A stretch of 64,000 bases of DNA from Varroa destructor (GCF_002443255.2 NW_019211454.1:66293282-66357281), one strand, 5' to 3'; shown: positions 27,361 to 42,267, counted from the first letter of the stretch. A program made the numbers and translations. The notes: generated by a model not told the origin, from the letters alone.

Positions 27361-30300
27361 ACATTAGAACACTAACTTGTCAGTATTGATGGATTCCGTG
27401 GAGCCGGCCACGCTTGTAAGCAGATTAGCAACTGTCTTGCTAGCGGTTGTCTGGCAATGATGTGTCACTGGCAGGAATGGGGGAGCCACCTTTAGCTTCT
27501 CATCTCTGTGTGTTGAAAACTGAGATATGCGTTTCCGAATATCGTTCGGATACCATTCACTCAGAGGCAGGACGGCGGCTCTTTACCCGGAGCTCGGTGC
27601 TTGATTCCTAATGTGAACGGCGAACAAAATTCGTTATTAACATTTTTTTGACTGTTTTTTTTATGTGGAGAAGACGCCGGGCACCACTATCACCTAGAAG
27701 ATGCCGGCATGAAGTTTTTCGGGGCGTACGTGACTACTGTTTATATTAAAAGATCGCTTCGTCCGGACGTTTGCCGGCTGCACGGTATGAGGCGATACAT
27801 TTTGGCTAGCACGAATGAATAGCGAGCTCAGGCAGCTTGGATATCTCGTTGGAGATATGCATGACAGATATGATAATATTAAAAATGCCTATATATACTT
27901 TCTTTCTGGCTTGAACGCCGGTGGCATGCTCACATTTCTCCTACTGTCAAGAAATAACCTATAAGTATGAAAAACTCTCAAACTGGGGCGCATTATTTAA
28001 AAACAATAGAAACGCAAGTAACAAGTTGTGCACTTTAGAAAGAGATCATAGATGCCGCATTAGGGGGATTATTCGGCAGAGGTAGAGTAGGTTAGTACTA
28101 ATGAGCGAGCGATCGAAGGATTTAGCCTTAATCAAACTTTTATTAAAGATATCTTGTTCGTGTATATTATTAAACGTAACAACATATAAGTCTGGCGCTT
28201 ATGATCGTCGCAAGAGTACCTAAGGTTTTTATCACGCAAAATTATTTTTCACTAAACATTCTTCGCAAATAAAACGTCAGCGAGAACACTGACTTACACG
28301 AGACAAAAAAGTGATCTTTGTGCGCAATTTTCCAACGCGCTTTGTCCAGCTATATACCATTTCTCATTTAGTGAGTATAATGAGAAGCGTTCAGGGTCCA
28401 CGCCATGCAATACGTGTTATTTTATACGATATGAACACCGATACAACAGAGGAACTCTCTGTCTGATGATCGCATCAGAAGACTTCAATTCAAGGAGACT
28501 CGTCAACGCAAACCTGCCAAAGATCTGCATACATAATTTTGTTACATAGATAAATGAAGCAGCCGACGCGGACGCCAATGGTGAATCTGTTCCTATGTTT
28601 ACACCGGTAAATTTCAGCCTATCTGCCGAATTTACCGAGAGCGGTCTGCCGACGTTGCAACTAAACCCCCTCCGCCGTCCTTCGAAAAAAAACGTCTTCG
28701 AAAAATAATGAAAACAACATTCTCATTTGCCGAGCGCATTCGATCGTATCGTAAGACGTGTATCGACGAGCCCATCAAGACGTCAACATTATTTCGGCCG
28801 TTTAGCATTACCCGACGACATGCCGCTTCACTTCCCGGGTTGAACCTATAGCACGAACAAAATTCTAGGCGATTTTGCAGTTCAACGGTCATGCTTCTTG
28901 GTGCGTCCACTTTGAATGATAACATGGACGAATATTTGTAGACCAAATCCAATTCAAGATCAGTACACCGAACTTTGGGAGAATATCCCCCAAGTTACCC
29001 TAATTGATTCTCTAAAGGAATATACTGATAAGAAGCTAGTATGAAACGTTACTATTCATCTAATCTAGTATAGATTGAAAAATAAGAAGACGATATTATT
29101 CACGCGTAACGAACAAATGCATTCGATTGCCTATCAGAGACATACATCGATCTTCTAGTGGCTTTTGGTACGTTAGGCGCAAAGCTACGTTGGCATGTGT
29201 TATCGACCTTGTTTAGGATTATTTATTGCCCACACAAAATAATCAGCCATTACTGGAATATCCACTGTACTTTGGTCGAGACCCTAAACAAAAGGGACAC
29301 GCTTGCGCTGTCAGATAAATCATAAAATAAAACGTGGCTACAAACTTGGCTATAATTGGTACTCAAAGACATCAAGAAAAAACTGCTCTTTACTCGTCAC
29401 AATCAGAAATGAATCAAGATTAACTTTGGTTCGGTGTATTATATATTTGTATTCTGTGTATAAACTTACATTGGCCTACGAGGCCATGAGAGTGTCACCT
29501 AACGTTGACCTGAAAAAATCTGCTAGTAACCATTTTACGTTCCTGGCCCAATTTTCTCCACACAGCATCTGCCGTATAGGCCTAAATTAGTCTTATACTG
29601 GTCAGTAATGTTCCAAGAAGTATAAAGGCAGATATTCAGATTCTTATTTTGGGTTCTAATCGATTTGTTTTTTTCTAGTTACCACAACAATTTTGTTTGT
29701 CGGCCCAGCTATGATTACGTGCATAACATTAAATTGCGGTTCGCTGAAATACATTTTTAGAGTTACATGGTCGTCATCACACAGTAGCTCGACGGCACAC
29801 GCAACCATTAGGAATACTAAAAACATACAACGCCAGTTCTTCCCGATGGCATAACGACCTTCTCAAGTTATCCGGCAATGCGATAGCTATTTGCCTTAAA
29901 TCTAGGTTTATGACTAACATGATCGAAAGCATATTTCTATCCCTTTAATGACATAACGGAAGCAAAGAGACCAGACGCGATACGAAACAGTACATTTTTC
30001 TGGACCTCAAATTTGACCATATGCAGTGTTCTCAGTGCATCCACAGCAATTAATCAACCTCTATAGCAATCTGCTGTTGTTATGTCCACGGAAACGGTTC
30101 AAACATTATGCTATTTAACGCGACGCGGCTCTCAGGCTAATGGGTTCCCCCTAACCCCTGTCATCCTGCTCAGATGCCAAGAGAAGGACAGTATAATATC
30201 GCTAGCTCAGGTCACTATACAGCCGTGAACGCAGGCTGTTCCTGTCTTTTTGCCTGATTCGCTGCTTTCTCACCCTTTGCCTCTCTGGGAAACGCACTGA

Positions 30301-31439
30301 TATATGAGTTTTGCGAAAGTAGCGGTCAGGTAGGTGGTCCAGATAGATCCACCCAATACGTTATGGCCTGTTAAATACAGGGCTGTACTTAGGCAGGAGC
30401 AATGGGGCAGATAGGCACCGACGGATCAACATCTGCTAGTCTCGATGCTGCTTCTTTGTAATTGTCCTATGATCTAATGGGCCTTTAATTGCATCGTACC
30501 ATCAAAAGTGTGGTTGAAGTGGTGTCTTTCATCCTACTTGCACCAGTACTAGCGGAAGCAGTATTCATTTTCCTACCAAAATGCCCTTCCCATATAGCTT
30601 AGTTATACAGAGAGAATTATACATTGGAAAGCAAACCCTGTGGAACCTACATACTCTGAAGTTTGTCCTCTAAGTTACGAAAACAGACCTATATTTATAT
30701 ATTTAATGGCGTTATTGTTGTAAATGTTGAACAAATGGTCACGCCCCTTCTAAAAAATTAGGCTTAAACAAGCAAACGAACTGTATGACATATCCATGTT
30801 GATCACGAAAATGTCAATCCGCGGTATTAAACTCATAGAAACAATGTATAAGTCAACACATTACATTATAACTTTAACTAGGCCATTACAAGTGCGTATA
30901 ACAAAAACAGAAACGTAAGGTCTTCTGTTTCTAAGGTATATTTTGGTGAAACTCTTTGAAAGAGAGCGCTACCATCTGCTCAACATTTTATGACAGCAAC
31001 GTCACTATTTCTGCACCATTTAAGGCGATCTTTCTGAACTCGAAAAAGACGGTACCCTTGTGCAATATGCGATTGTGGATCCTTATTGATACGATACAGA
31101 TTTGATGAAGCAAATTATTCAATTTCCCATACACAAATATACCATCGGAACATGAACAGCCATTTGACATGTGCGTGTATGTGTCGGACAGTATAGTCTG
31201 GGTATGCTAGAATATATATGTGCTTCACTTCTGAATCTAGTACTCTGTGACTCAAAGATGCAAATACCCATACGGACTTCAACAAACCAGATGCCTTTTC
31301 TGAATCCATTGAGAATACAATCCTATCCACTGTAGACCAGCTCCTTCAGAAATGTCAGACACAATGTATCAATTCTGCTCCTTTTCAGACCCTGTCCTTT
31401 AGCAATGCATAGTTCTTTGCCTCAATTCCTTCTCTTTTG
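27361..31439. other. Non-coding stretch, nothing recognised
   Basis: Mixed composition, somewhat GC-richer at about 30110-30560. Short frames such as 28632-28952 minus and 29303-29590 plus have no similarity that I know. Confidence 0.55.
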
Positions 31440-32170
31440 TGTCCTCGGTTTCTAGGCGCGCCGTACGTTGTTACTACTAGTGTCGTTCCTCGCAATCTTG
31501 ATTGAACGAGTCAACATGCCGGTGAGTGAAAAGTGTGAACCCTGCTTGCAAACACATGCCGCGTACCCGTGGCCCTAGAGCTGTCCGACTGGCTGGTCCT
31601 GCCAACCGCCGTCTCGCGTAACGCGCGCTTCTACGACGCCTTCCGTAAATCTTGCGACAGATTGTTCTGTCACGCTCGGCTGCGAGACACACTCTTGCTC
31701 AGCCACACGAAAGCGCCAGCAACCCGGGTGTCCTATCAACGAAGAGGCAAGCCATGGTGCGCAACCAAAGAGGAGCCGAAAGAAGGTCTTTACCCATACA
31801 CGAGAGACCAAGTGCTTGGTTCCTAATCGGAAACTTGTGGCTAATGGCTTGCCATAGAGGTTTCTAGTAGATCCAAGCATTTCACATGTGTTTGAGCTGG
31901 CGATTTTCGTAGCCAAGATAATGCTTACTGCGACGGCATGCACCCCACGTCACTATGCGAAGGAATGCCACACAACTCACTGCTAACTCTGGCTTTCTCT
32001 ATCGCCTCCTTCTGTCTTTCCGGCCCCCAAAATCTCGGCCAGTTCTGCAGGAGCTACAGAAATAGAGAGTCAAGGGCACGTTGGTCGAGCCAATACAGTC
32101 AGGCAGTAACAGGTTGCGTTGCAGATGTTTCAATAGCTCTCAAAACGAGCGCTGACTGCAGATAGGCTGT
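31440..32170. other. GC-richer island, no gene recognised
   Basis: Elevated GC with overlapping open frames on both strands (31575-31943 minus, 122 codons; 31569-31826 plus, 85 codons). Overlapping openness on both strands is typical of stop-poor composition and not of a gene. No domain is seen. Confidence 0.35.
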
Positions 32171-35100
32171 CGTGTGTGAGTGAGGCCTATGTTTGGTTAG
32201 AACTACGACGGTCTTCGTGGAACGCGATAGTAGAGGACGCGTTGTTCAAAACTGAAATGAGAAATGCGCCGTGCAATACAGCTCGGAAGAACAATACGTC
32301 TTACACAATACGTTATACGCTGCGATGCACATTTGCAAGAAGATTAATTGTAAGCAGTATAGTTATAGGTCACTTTGCCCTGGATTCTTCTGTTCTCAGG
32401 AAAACCCATGACAATATATCCAATGCCAATATACTAGCAAACACGCATCGCAGTTCTGATTCTATTTCTCTATCTTGCTATCTCGTCACTTGTCAGACAC
32501 AACAACACGAAAACACAGAGTTCTATTTGTTACCAAACAGAGGCCGTTTTAAACTGTGGCAAAGTGCTGAGTAGACGTAAAAGAGGAAAACTGTCAGCGA
32601 TCTAACTCGAAGTTCGTCTAGCGGATTTATGGCCGCCTATTGTATTATGCTAGTTTTACTAAAACTGGATGTGATTATAATACTATCATTGGTAAATTGT
32701 AACGTGCTCTTAAAAATCGAAGATATGTGAACACTTGTATGCTACTCCAGAATAGCAAATCCTAAAAATGGTAAATATCAAAATTGTTGGGATAAGAATC
32801 CTCTAGTTGGGTCCACTGAGCGTCGGTAGAGGTAGGTAATTATGTTCTGGGACACACTATGCGTACGCACGTAAAGGTGCATAGCTGAAAGTCCTTTTTT
32901 CTAGTGTAAGTTACAGGCTGTGGGTTCGTGTGAGACAGAGATATAAATTAGGTTCAGTGATCGACTAAATGTTAACTACGAGAACTTTGAAATTAGCAAC
33001 GTACTCGACATGGCCGGATAGTGTATCAGTAGTTTCAGCACCTCGGTTCCATGAATCGTATAGGATCTATTGTGGATGTTGCTTTTAATAACTACGAAAA
33101 AATTTGCCGAAATTTATTTACTCCCCAAATCGGCATCGTGCCTTCATCGTCTGTTTGCGTTTCAATAACGCTTCTACACTGGACACCTGAGAGCGTGAAT
33201 CAATGGTTCTACGGCTTATCTGTAACACTTTTTTAGATTTGCCGTAAGTGGTTTCGAGAAGCATGGGCTAGCCTACAGTTCTTCAACTTGCCAGAAAAAG
33301 GATATTGAATGTTTGCGGACAAATCATGTCCTGGTGTCGTGTTAATCTTGCTTTGTCTATGTATTCTCTATCAACGCCCCATACCAGCAGATGATGGAGA
33401 ATTTTTTAACCCGACTGTTTACATTTTACTAGGCCGTTTTGTCTGCGGGAGAAGCCCATCGCGATTGTCCATTAACAAATACGACGGTATTATACCCTAA
33501 GCGGCACAAGCAGAGTTTTTAAGTAGCTTTAGACCAAGCAGTAAGATAAGAAGGTTATGTTTAACTCACAAACAGGCCTGCCCATACGTAAAATACAAGA
33601 TCAGTAGAACGAGCCGACAAAACATTGCAGGCTTTGGAGGTGCTCATGTGAAAAGAGCACAGATGCACATAGCAGGCCAAAGCAAACGCTTTATCAATAT
33701 TTTATCTTATAGGAAGATGCCCGTGTTAATCACGTGTGTTACTAATACGGGTATGGTGCACTGCGTAAGTAAACAAACTGATGCCTGCAATTAATACGGA
33801 GCACATTAAACGGGGACTATTATTACTAGTCGTTATATAGGCGACTCGCACATACATATTTTAACACCAACATTTTGTTTCATATAACTTCTACATTGAT
33901 AATTCGCATCGCATCGTTACAATGTATTGTAGTGAAGTTACTAAAACAATTTCACGAACAAACAACGCGCGAGCCCCGCATCAGAATGTCACCGATAAAG
34001 GGAATTTCAACAGATATAGAACCGAGCTAGCTATATCCCCACAATGTACACATCGTATATATATACATAAACTTATGTACATATCGGGCGGGCGGGCGGT
34101 CGGTCAGTCAATCTATCTTGGCGTTTTTATCTCAGAACACTCTGACGAGTAGAGGCGGTGCTGTTTTGCGGATAAAAAAATACTGTTCTATCTGTTGGAA
34201 GATAGCGTTGCTGTAGTAAAGATTCAAGATGAGTCAAGTTTTGGGGGCTGACACGCTTTCACCATCCACAAATCCAGCCCTAACTCGATTCCACAGCGAG
34301 GTTAGTGTGATGCCGTATGGAGCTCCAGCAGTTCGTTGGCGCTGCTCTAGAGTGCTGTTTAACATACATTTCATGCAAATGACTGCTCATTTCTGCCGTC
34401 ACATCTCCCCTACCTCACTCCCGGCTCTTCAACAGTACCCCTCTACATTCGGCTTTCAATCCGCGTGGACATACCGCATTCATCCATCGTACGTCAGTGT
34501 CCCCTCGGGGGTTGCTCTTCTACGACATAGAAAGTGAGAGATACAGAGAGGGAGAGAGAGAGCTATGAAAATGACGGAATAAGCAATCGCCAGAACTCAG
34601 GCGGCGCGTTAGTAATCGAGGGTATTTTGAACCACGTATGATTAGAAACCCACCTCACGATACCGGTTTGTGATACTTGCCGAACAACGTATCATTATCA
34701 AACACGATAGCCATTCAGATTATTCTACCAAGACCATTCAGGGGTGCGTGGATAGATATTACCGTGAGCATTATCGCATCAGCAAGAACATCAGCGGCCG
34801 CGGCGGCAACAATACTGTTTCTCTAATGGAATTAAAAGCGGGAACCTATCCCTGTTCAAATACTTATGCAATACACTAGAATACATAATGACGTTTAAAA
34901 TGCCCCCAACTGGCAAAAATTATAGAAATATCTCTGTTTGTACATAAAGCTGTACGCAGCGATCAAACAAAAAAGGCAGGAATAATACAATTCATCAATC
35001 ACTTTGTCGACGATAAATTAATTGTATGTATAGCTGGTGGGTATTTGAAAAGCTGCTCTATAGCCAGCAATTTTTAAACGTATTTCATAAACGATTAGGG

Positions 35101-35976
35101 GGGCTAAACCTTTCACTTAACTTCTTTACTAACTGTCAAGCTATGCCACCAATTGCCCTCTTTAAGGTAAGGCTGTAGCCTGGATTAGGTGTATTTGTCT
35201 CGAAATAATACGATAATGAAACGTTATCTGTTTTGAATCCCGGTCTTTTCTTCGTCTGATATGTCACTGTCTATGGTTTTGCACTGTTATCTTCAATAGT
35301 TATACCAATAAAGCAGTATTTTTGCAAAAATATCAGAAAAAAGTGTTACTTTACCAATATCTACCTCTTGAATTTTATATGATTTTTCTCATGGGACCGA
35401 CGTTAGCAAATAGAGCAATATCTCGTCTACAGGGAGATAACGTTTGTCTTTCTTGAGCAACATTTTCTAAATTTTACCACGTATTCTTCTATGAAGCTCG
35501 GAACAAAACGATGCAACTTTTGTTGAATTTTCCCGCGCGAATATAGTAGTATAGCCCTTAATCCAGTATGTAACGCCTTCAGCCATGATCCTCTTGACCT
35601 AATAACCAACTGAGCTAATAATTTATAAACTTGATATAAAATCAATTTCACCGATCCAATTTATTTATGTTTATATTTATACCTGTCAAATATCGTAAGT
35701 TAGCGGTGTAAAATTTTTTAACGACAAAAGTTGAAATGACCAACGAGATTCGTGGAGCATATTGATAGAATAACATTTTAAACTTTTTGTTACCTCATTC
35801 ATTTCCGGGGGTCGTCATTGTGTTCTAGATAAAGTTTGGTAATGTAAATCACGAATCTTTTAGTTGATTTTTACTGAGGCCCGTTTGAAACGCAGAATTA
35901 AAAAAGTGCACAATGTCACTTATGATTACCTACGTTGATTTAGAAATTTATCCAGCTTCTCGCGTTTATATAGAAG
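32171..35976. other. Non-coding stretch, nothing recognised
   Basis: Mostly AT-rich. Plus-strand frames at 32176-32574 (132 codons) and 34229-34537 (102 codons) are the longest. They lack motifs and fall within chance expectation. Confidence 0.55.
34085..34110. repeat. Degenerate CGGG/CGGT tetranucleotide run
   Basis: CGGGCGGGCGGGCGG passes into TCGGTCAGTCAATC, a decaying tetranucleotide repeat. Confidence 0.75.
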
Positions 35977-35995
35977 ATATATATATATATATATA
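35977..35995. repeat. (AT)n microsatellite, 19 nt
   Basis: A short AT run 27 nt upstream of the long TA tract. Confidence 0.9.
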
Positions 35996-36016
35996 ATACG
36001 CCTATCTTCCGTATAA

Positions 36017-36022
<6 letters not shown>

Positions 36023-36075
<53 letters not shown>
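36023..36075. repeat. (TA)26 microsatellite
   Basis: The longest TA run in the window, 53 nt without interruption. A shorter TA tract (35977-35995) lies just upstream. Confidence 0.95.
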
Positions 36076-36079
<4 letters not shown>

Positions 36080-36114
36080 GAATAATAAAATCTATTCCAT
36101 TTTATTATTCCAAA
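36076..36114. repeat. Perfect 15-bp inverted repeat beside a long (TA)n tract
   Basis: The left arm TTTGGAATAATAAAA (36076-36090) and right arm TTTTATTATTCCAAA (36100-36114) are exact reverse complements around a 9-nt spacer TCTATTCCA. The repeat abuts the end of a 53-nt TA tract. It may be a cruciform or hairpin-forming site, or the remnant of a small inverted-repeat element. Confidence 0.85.
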
Positions 36115-39100
36115 GGTAAAGATAATTACCTTTCAGATACTTCATAAAAAAAGCTGGTCTTTCTGATAACCGACGTATTAGATAACACGTAACAGGGTAC
36201 CCTCGAGTACTTCGTGTACGGAGCCAGTGCTCTCGACCTAACCTAAGAAATAATCGTCTCAACCATCCTTTAAGCTGAGTAGCTATTTGCTGGAAATGAG
36301 ATTGCAACATCATTAGGTTATCATCGTATCCCGCCCCACCTCGTATCTGTTACATAGCAGTTTTCACGTGCATGTCAAAACGAGACTTTAGGGACCCTTT
36401 AGGTTACAATCCAATATCATCAGGGCTTCGAAACTCATTAGAAGCGGACACGGACAGCGAGGTTACAAAATAGAAGGCCCACCTGTTGTAGTTTTGATTA
36501 CATGATGGTCACAGGTACATCGCTGTGAGAAAAAATTTGCTTGCAACTATCGCCATAAATCGGTAAGGTACATCGTGTTGAAAAACTGTGCACATGTCAA
36601 ACGTATGGCAGAGTTTTACCCTAACCGCTGGAAAATACCCCCTGAAATGCTGCGTGGATACTTGCCAAAATGAGACATTTGAATGTCGAAGAGTATTAGC
36701 GTCCAGAGCAGGTGGCAGTCATCGTCTCAACTTATTTCCTCTATATAACTATAGGCCTCTAATTTGATCAATACGAAACATAACATCAGTACTTCGCTTT
36801 GGATTTGTCTGTCGTATCGTTATTGCCGGCTGCTATTCACAGTATTGTTTTCCGGCGCGTATATTTCACATAATGTAGAAGAAATTGACGACGCTTCTAT
36901 ATACATATAGTAGGAAAAGCTACCTATGTTTTTTCGGTTATTTACCGTTTGTTGATACTCGATTACTGTTGGATGGGTATAGGTTCTGACATATCCGTTC
37001 CCCGGTTAATATTAAACGTAGGATATTGACCAACCTAGGCCATACAAGTTTAACTGAGTCTACGCGTGCGGACAACGTTGCCTTGATCTCTATCAAATTG
37101 GCAATTTCCCTTAAACTTAACTAAAAAAAAGTTATCTTAAAATATTATATTCCAACATGTATTCGACCTCACTGTCTCCTAGAGAGTAAGCTAAGGGTCA
37201 CTAAGTTACTTTTTATTGCTATATATTTTTTGCCCATATGATATCAGTGGTAACGTCCCTTTAACATAGGCTGGCGTATATAAGTGTCTATCCCTCAAAC
37301 AAAATAAATAGGAGAATCTTATGATCTTTACAGGACACGGCCTGCCAGTTCTTACGTCTTGAAAAAAGCTGATAGCCCCTAACCTCGGTTATGACCGTAC
37401 GCGGCACGTTTAATACACCTACAGAGCAGACCTTCGCAAAGCGTACCTTCTTCCATCTTAAGACCCGTGTGATTGGCGTGCAACGTATTCATGGCCCTCC
37501 AACCGCTACACAAAGGCCAGCGTAAAGCTGAGAGGAAGCTGCTGCGCGAACGGTGGGTGGCAGAAAAGGTAGTCCTATGGTCCGCTGGTCACTTTTAACT
37601 AGTGAAAGGGTTTCGAGCCACACGTTCTCGACCTAAACAAAGGAGTGAAAGTGAAAAAACATGGGCCTAACCCAATTGATGGCACCCATAAATGATTGAG
37701 TGGTGCATATTCGGTATTCTTTCTGAACTGCATCTCGAATGGTACCCTCATTTACGACTGCAATCAACTGAATTGTCTCGAAAGTAACTAACCTTTTCTA
37801 GCGCGCACGAAATAGAAAGGTAGAATACATTTGGGAAAGCCAGCGTGGGCATGACTTCCAGAGCTTCTTGTTGGTTCTGATAGCACTGCTCGCCCGCTGC
37901 TACGCCGTTCGGTGCCACCATGCATCCGAATCGGCTCGCGGCTGACAATTTGCGTTATCTTAACGTAGGTACATTTAGCGAAGCAGCGATAAACGGTCAT
38001 GAAATGGAGCTCTGGGGTGTGGGAAGTGGCCGAGATAGGATATACGAACGTAACTTCATAACCCAGTCAAATGATTTCCACATATGCTATTTAGTTCATG
38101 ATGGAGATTCATCCCTGTCTAACAGCTGCCTTACTAAAATGATCATGAAAGAGTCCAAATTGAGCCAAATGGCTCCAAACCGAGGGCGTTAACAAAACAC
38201 GCACACAGAACCAACCGCTGATTATCTAACTGTAATGTTACAACTATACAAACTACTCGCATAGTATATTGCCTCGGATAACATATCACGCGTTAGAATA
38301 CAGTAAAGATCCTATACCCAAAAACAAAAAAAAAGGAGTGTATTGTGTTTATATTCTTCTAGTTCAGTGATAGTTATCGCAGCTAATACGTATCCTGATT
38401 ATTTGCTAGTTTACTTAGTTCCAATACGAAGTTTGTTTTCCCGGTTCGAAGTCTATTTGAAGAGGCAACAGCTTCCTTAGTCAGTCTTGTCGGTCCAGAT
38501 TACTAAGCGTACGTTTAGTTATATTGTTCTTTCTATCATACATCCTTGACGGAGCTAGCTACCGAACCCTTGCTGGCTTTATAGGCGATCACCAACTAAT
38601 ATTTGTGCGGTTATTAGACAGTCGCTACTGAACATATTGCAGGCAATGTCACGTACTTCTGTACAGATCATTCTAGCTCCTAAATGCTTGAAAAGGTCAA
38701 TTTAATTTAGCGCGTTGTTCATTCGGGCTCACTTTAGAAGATCTTGTCCAGAACCCTGTTTTGGCCGTGTTCAAATCTCTGTTCCCCCATTCGCAGCGCT
38801 ATAGTGAGGTGGGGAAGAACGGTCGCTCAATTTAGAATATTCTTTGTAATATTTCAGAGTATGGGGCCGAACAACCAGCTCCGGACGCATGGTTTGCCAG
38901 CTCGGGTCGGAACCCCCGCTGTAAAGTAAGCGGCTCCCGCTGTAATATACGCAGGCACTAGAGAACCTCCATGCGATGGGAAACCTAGCAGGGTAACGTA
39001 ATTTTACGAAAAAGGACAAGACAGTTACTTGCCGGCCTCGTGCGGCAAACATCGTTTTATAGTTCTTTTAAAAAAGATAAGAAAAACGGTAAATGTTTCC

Positions 39101-40589
39101 TAGAAGAATAAACGTAAGTGATACGTCGACTTGGCACAAACGTATGTACTAACCATGCCAAGACATCAGTGAAGATGTTCCTATCCGGAGAAAATGGACG
39201 AACCTGTAAGACAGTAAATGGCAAACTTTTTGTTATTTATGCAACCTATAGGCGCCCTATAAGATATTGCATTTGAAGCGAACTCTACTCGCTTATATAT
39301 ATAGGCCTACGGCAGAAAGCATTTTATACTACGTTACATAACGAATGTATTATTCATTAGCTTCGTTCTGTCTACGGGGCATTTTCGAGATGATCAAATA
39401 ATCATACTGTTCGAAACTTCGTTTTAGCGGCTGAAAATCGCGGGCCCACGGTAATCGGGAAATGTGCCGAATGCTTTTGCAACTTTCGAAAAGTCTATAT
39501 ATTACATGGTTGCATTTTCTTATTTTTGTTATCTATTTCAGTCGTTCAGCTTTAGATCAAAATATTGATATAAAGATTGGATGCATTATTTGTGATACTA
39601 CCTTTCTCCACAGAAGCTATCGTGCGTTTTCTTCCCTGCTTTGTCTTCGATGAAAGAACGAGACGTCACCGTTTGTTGAGCGGCCCACATTTTAGAAATG
39701 AAAGCCGGATTCGGCTGGTTCATCTGTGACGACAACGGTTCCTAGTGCAGCCCTTTCAGTAGCCAGTACGGATTATACAAGAAATGCCCATGCTGACCGA
39801 AAGTCATGTTCTACCGTTATCGATGTAATTATTAGTCATTTTGTAGACTTTCTAAATTTGTCGACGGCTGCCCATGTAGAATGACTATACACCATCTAAT
39901 AAAATATCCGATCGGTAACATGGTTTTGGAACGGTAATCAGCACGATCGCATAGTTAACGAGACTTTTTCAAGAGTAATCGATAAGCTGCAGCGATGTCT
40001 TTCTTCCCTTCAAAGTCGTATAACAGCTCACGTTGAAGAACCATCATCCCATCCACTCAGAACTACTGCAATTCTTAACAATTTGAAAAGGGGTATAACC
40101 CGATATTACTACATTTATTAATTCGTTGTGCTGTAGAAATTATGAGACAGTTTCAATGAAATGTACCTTTGATGAGAGAAACGTAAGCGTACGCGTAGTC
40201 GCGAGAGCGGTAGCACTTCGACTTGCAGGGGAATGAATTGAAGAAACTCGCAAAAAGGAAGATAGCGTAAACATTGAATGGAGACGATCCTGCTAATAAG
40301 AGAGTAGCCATAGCAGATCAAAATATATCTTGTGACGTGGGTTAGTCGTGGCGTCAATCAATACATAACGTCCCGCACAGAGGAACAAGCACTTGGCATT
40401 TTAAATAGTTCGAAAAAATGAAAAATTCAACAAACGCCAAACGAATTTATATTTAATTTGGCGCCGTTTTTCTCCAAGAATAGACGGCACTAGGCACATA
40501 TAGATACTCGCTGATACCTTACAAACCTGCGTCTAGTGTCTCATGCTGACGCATCGTGGTTCCGCAGTTATCCGAGTTATGCGCTCATA
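36115..40589. other. Non-coding stretch, nothing recognised
   Basis: AT-rich sequence with scattered short frames on both strands (for example 37920-38192 plus and 38771-39052 minus). None shows a family motif or convincing splice context. Confidence 0.55.
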
Positions 40590-41400
40590 TTTTCCATTCA
40601 GGTCAATACAGCCATCCGCGTATGACAGAACTGACCCGCTTGAGAGAAAACGAGTTCAGACTGAGTGGTGGCTCTACTGCCAACTTGGCAAACTAAAAAA
40701 GACAATCCTCCTAGCTCAAAATAGGTCGTGAGTATAATGGCTGTTTCGCTCCCGCTCAATCGTCCCGCGTAAGCATGTGAATTTAAGCCAAGATGGACAA
40801 AGCTTGAGGATAATGGTTCCCTGCTGGGCCTTTAGTGAGCAATTTGAGATGTGCTGACAGTGTGTGTGGAAAAGCAGTCGGTCAGCGAACCACGAGGTTG
40901 CCGTAAGAGTGTAAGGCCGACAGAGCAAAGAGTGCTGTACAGGCAGTCTAGGTCGACAGTCCTTTCGGGAGATGTATCTTTGTTGTTCACAAGGAAAAGA
41001 TGAAGACACGCTCGCGGCCGCTACCGCCTAAACATTGACATATAGCTACGAGAAGCGAAGAAGTAAGAGAGGAAGTTGCTACCTCCCGCAGCTGGATTGC
41101 CCCCATTTAAAAGATGGAGTGGAGTGGCCAAGTGATATGATTGGCAGACCGTGCACGTGGAGGATATAGAAAAGGATCGAGAAGGGGGCAACCAAGATGA
41201 TAAAGAGAGGTGTTTTTTTCAAGCAACGGAAAAAAAGAACCGAGCTCGTGCTTTCTGACGGAGAACAACGAGTATGTATTGGCGGGTGGGCAGTTTTACT
41301 CGCATTTTAGGGTAATGGGGTCTAGGCAAGGATTGTGGGTCGGCTATTTAGTGAGCAAAAGGGGAGCTTTTACAAATGGATGGTTGCGCGACTCTCTAAG
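40590..41400. other. GC-richer island, no gene recognised
   Basis: Higher GC than its surroundings, with purine-rich runs on the plus strand from about 41030 to 41240 and a NotI-like GCGGCCGC at about 41014. Minus frame 40716-41009 (97 codons) and plus frame 41210-41413 (67 codons) carry no known motif. It could be a regulatory island or an unrecognised exon. Confidence 0.35.
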
Positions 41401-42242
41401 AGACAGACATTAGATAGACAGTGTTGTATTTAGATGTTTTTATTCCCCGTTTTCGACGTCTGTGTACTGCATGTCCCTGTGATAGCTTACTGGGTAACGT
41501 GTTAGCGTGCAAATTTTAGAGGCACATTGTGGTATCGGTTTGAACCCAAGTATAGACACACTTCGTTGGAACAACCATTCCATTAAACAAAAGATTTTGA
41601 CCACTATGACAAAAAGCAGTATATTTTCAACTAATATTAAATTCATGTTGCGTGAATTTTCCATGAAGAAAATTGTGTTTCTTTAGAAACTTGGGCAACC
41701 TAAAGCTTTGCACCTTTTTTTCATTTCAACCAGTAAAATAGAATAACAAATAAGGGCGTTCGTACGAGATAACCTAAAAGATGTTATATTTACTCAACTG
41801 TATGCTTCCTAAGTACTTCAACTAGAAGAATTATTGTGTTATACATCCGATTAAACAATATAAAAGTTTGAGAATTTCCTGACAAAAACGCATCTAGAGA
41901 TTGGCTTGATACATAATGATTACGCTCGTTCAGAAGAAGCTGTGTGTACTAGGTTCCGCAAATGTACCACAAACGTTTAGGAGACTTTGCAGAGAAAAAT
42001 AGCGTTAATTGGCACAACATTAACAGCAAATTCATATGAACTATGACTGTTCTTATCATTAAATATGAGAAAATGATTCGGATCTATGAGCTCTGAAGCT
42101 GTTGATTCGTGACGCAACACTCAGTACTTACTAGGAACGCCTGGAACGCTGCTTGTGGAGCGAGGCCTGCATAAAAATCTACCAACATTTCCAATTTTTT
42201 GCTTTCTATGACAGTCTGATGAGTGCGATGCTTTATATTGCC

Positions 42243-42267
42243 GCTGCTGCTGCTGCTGCTGCTGCTG
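42243..42267. repeat. (GCT)8 trinucleotide repeat
   Basis: Just over eight GCT units, which is CAG/AGC on the minus strand, where a 62-codon frame shows a serine run. There is no evidence that the frame is a gene. Confidence 0.95.

Noticed and set aside
31477..31943. Overlapping frames on both strands in a GC island
   Set aside because: Both strands open at once with no motif; best explained by composition.
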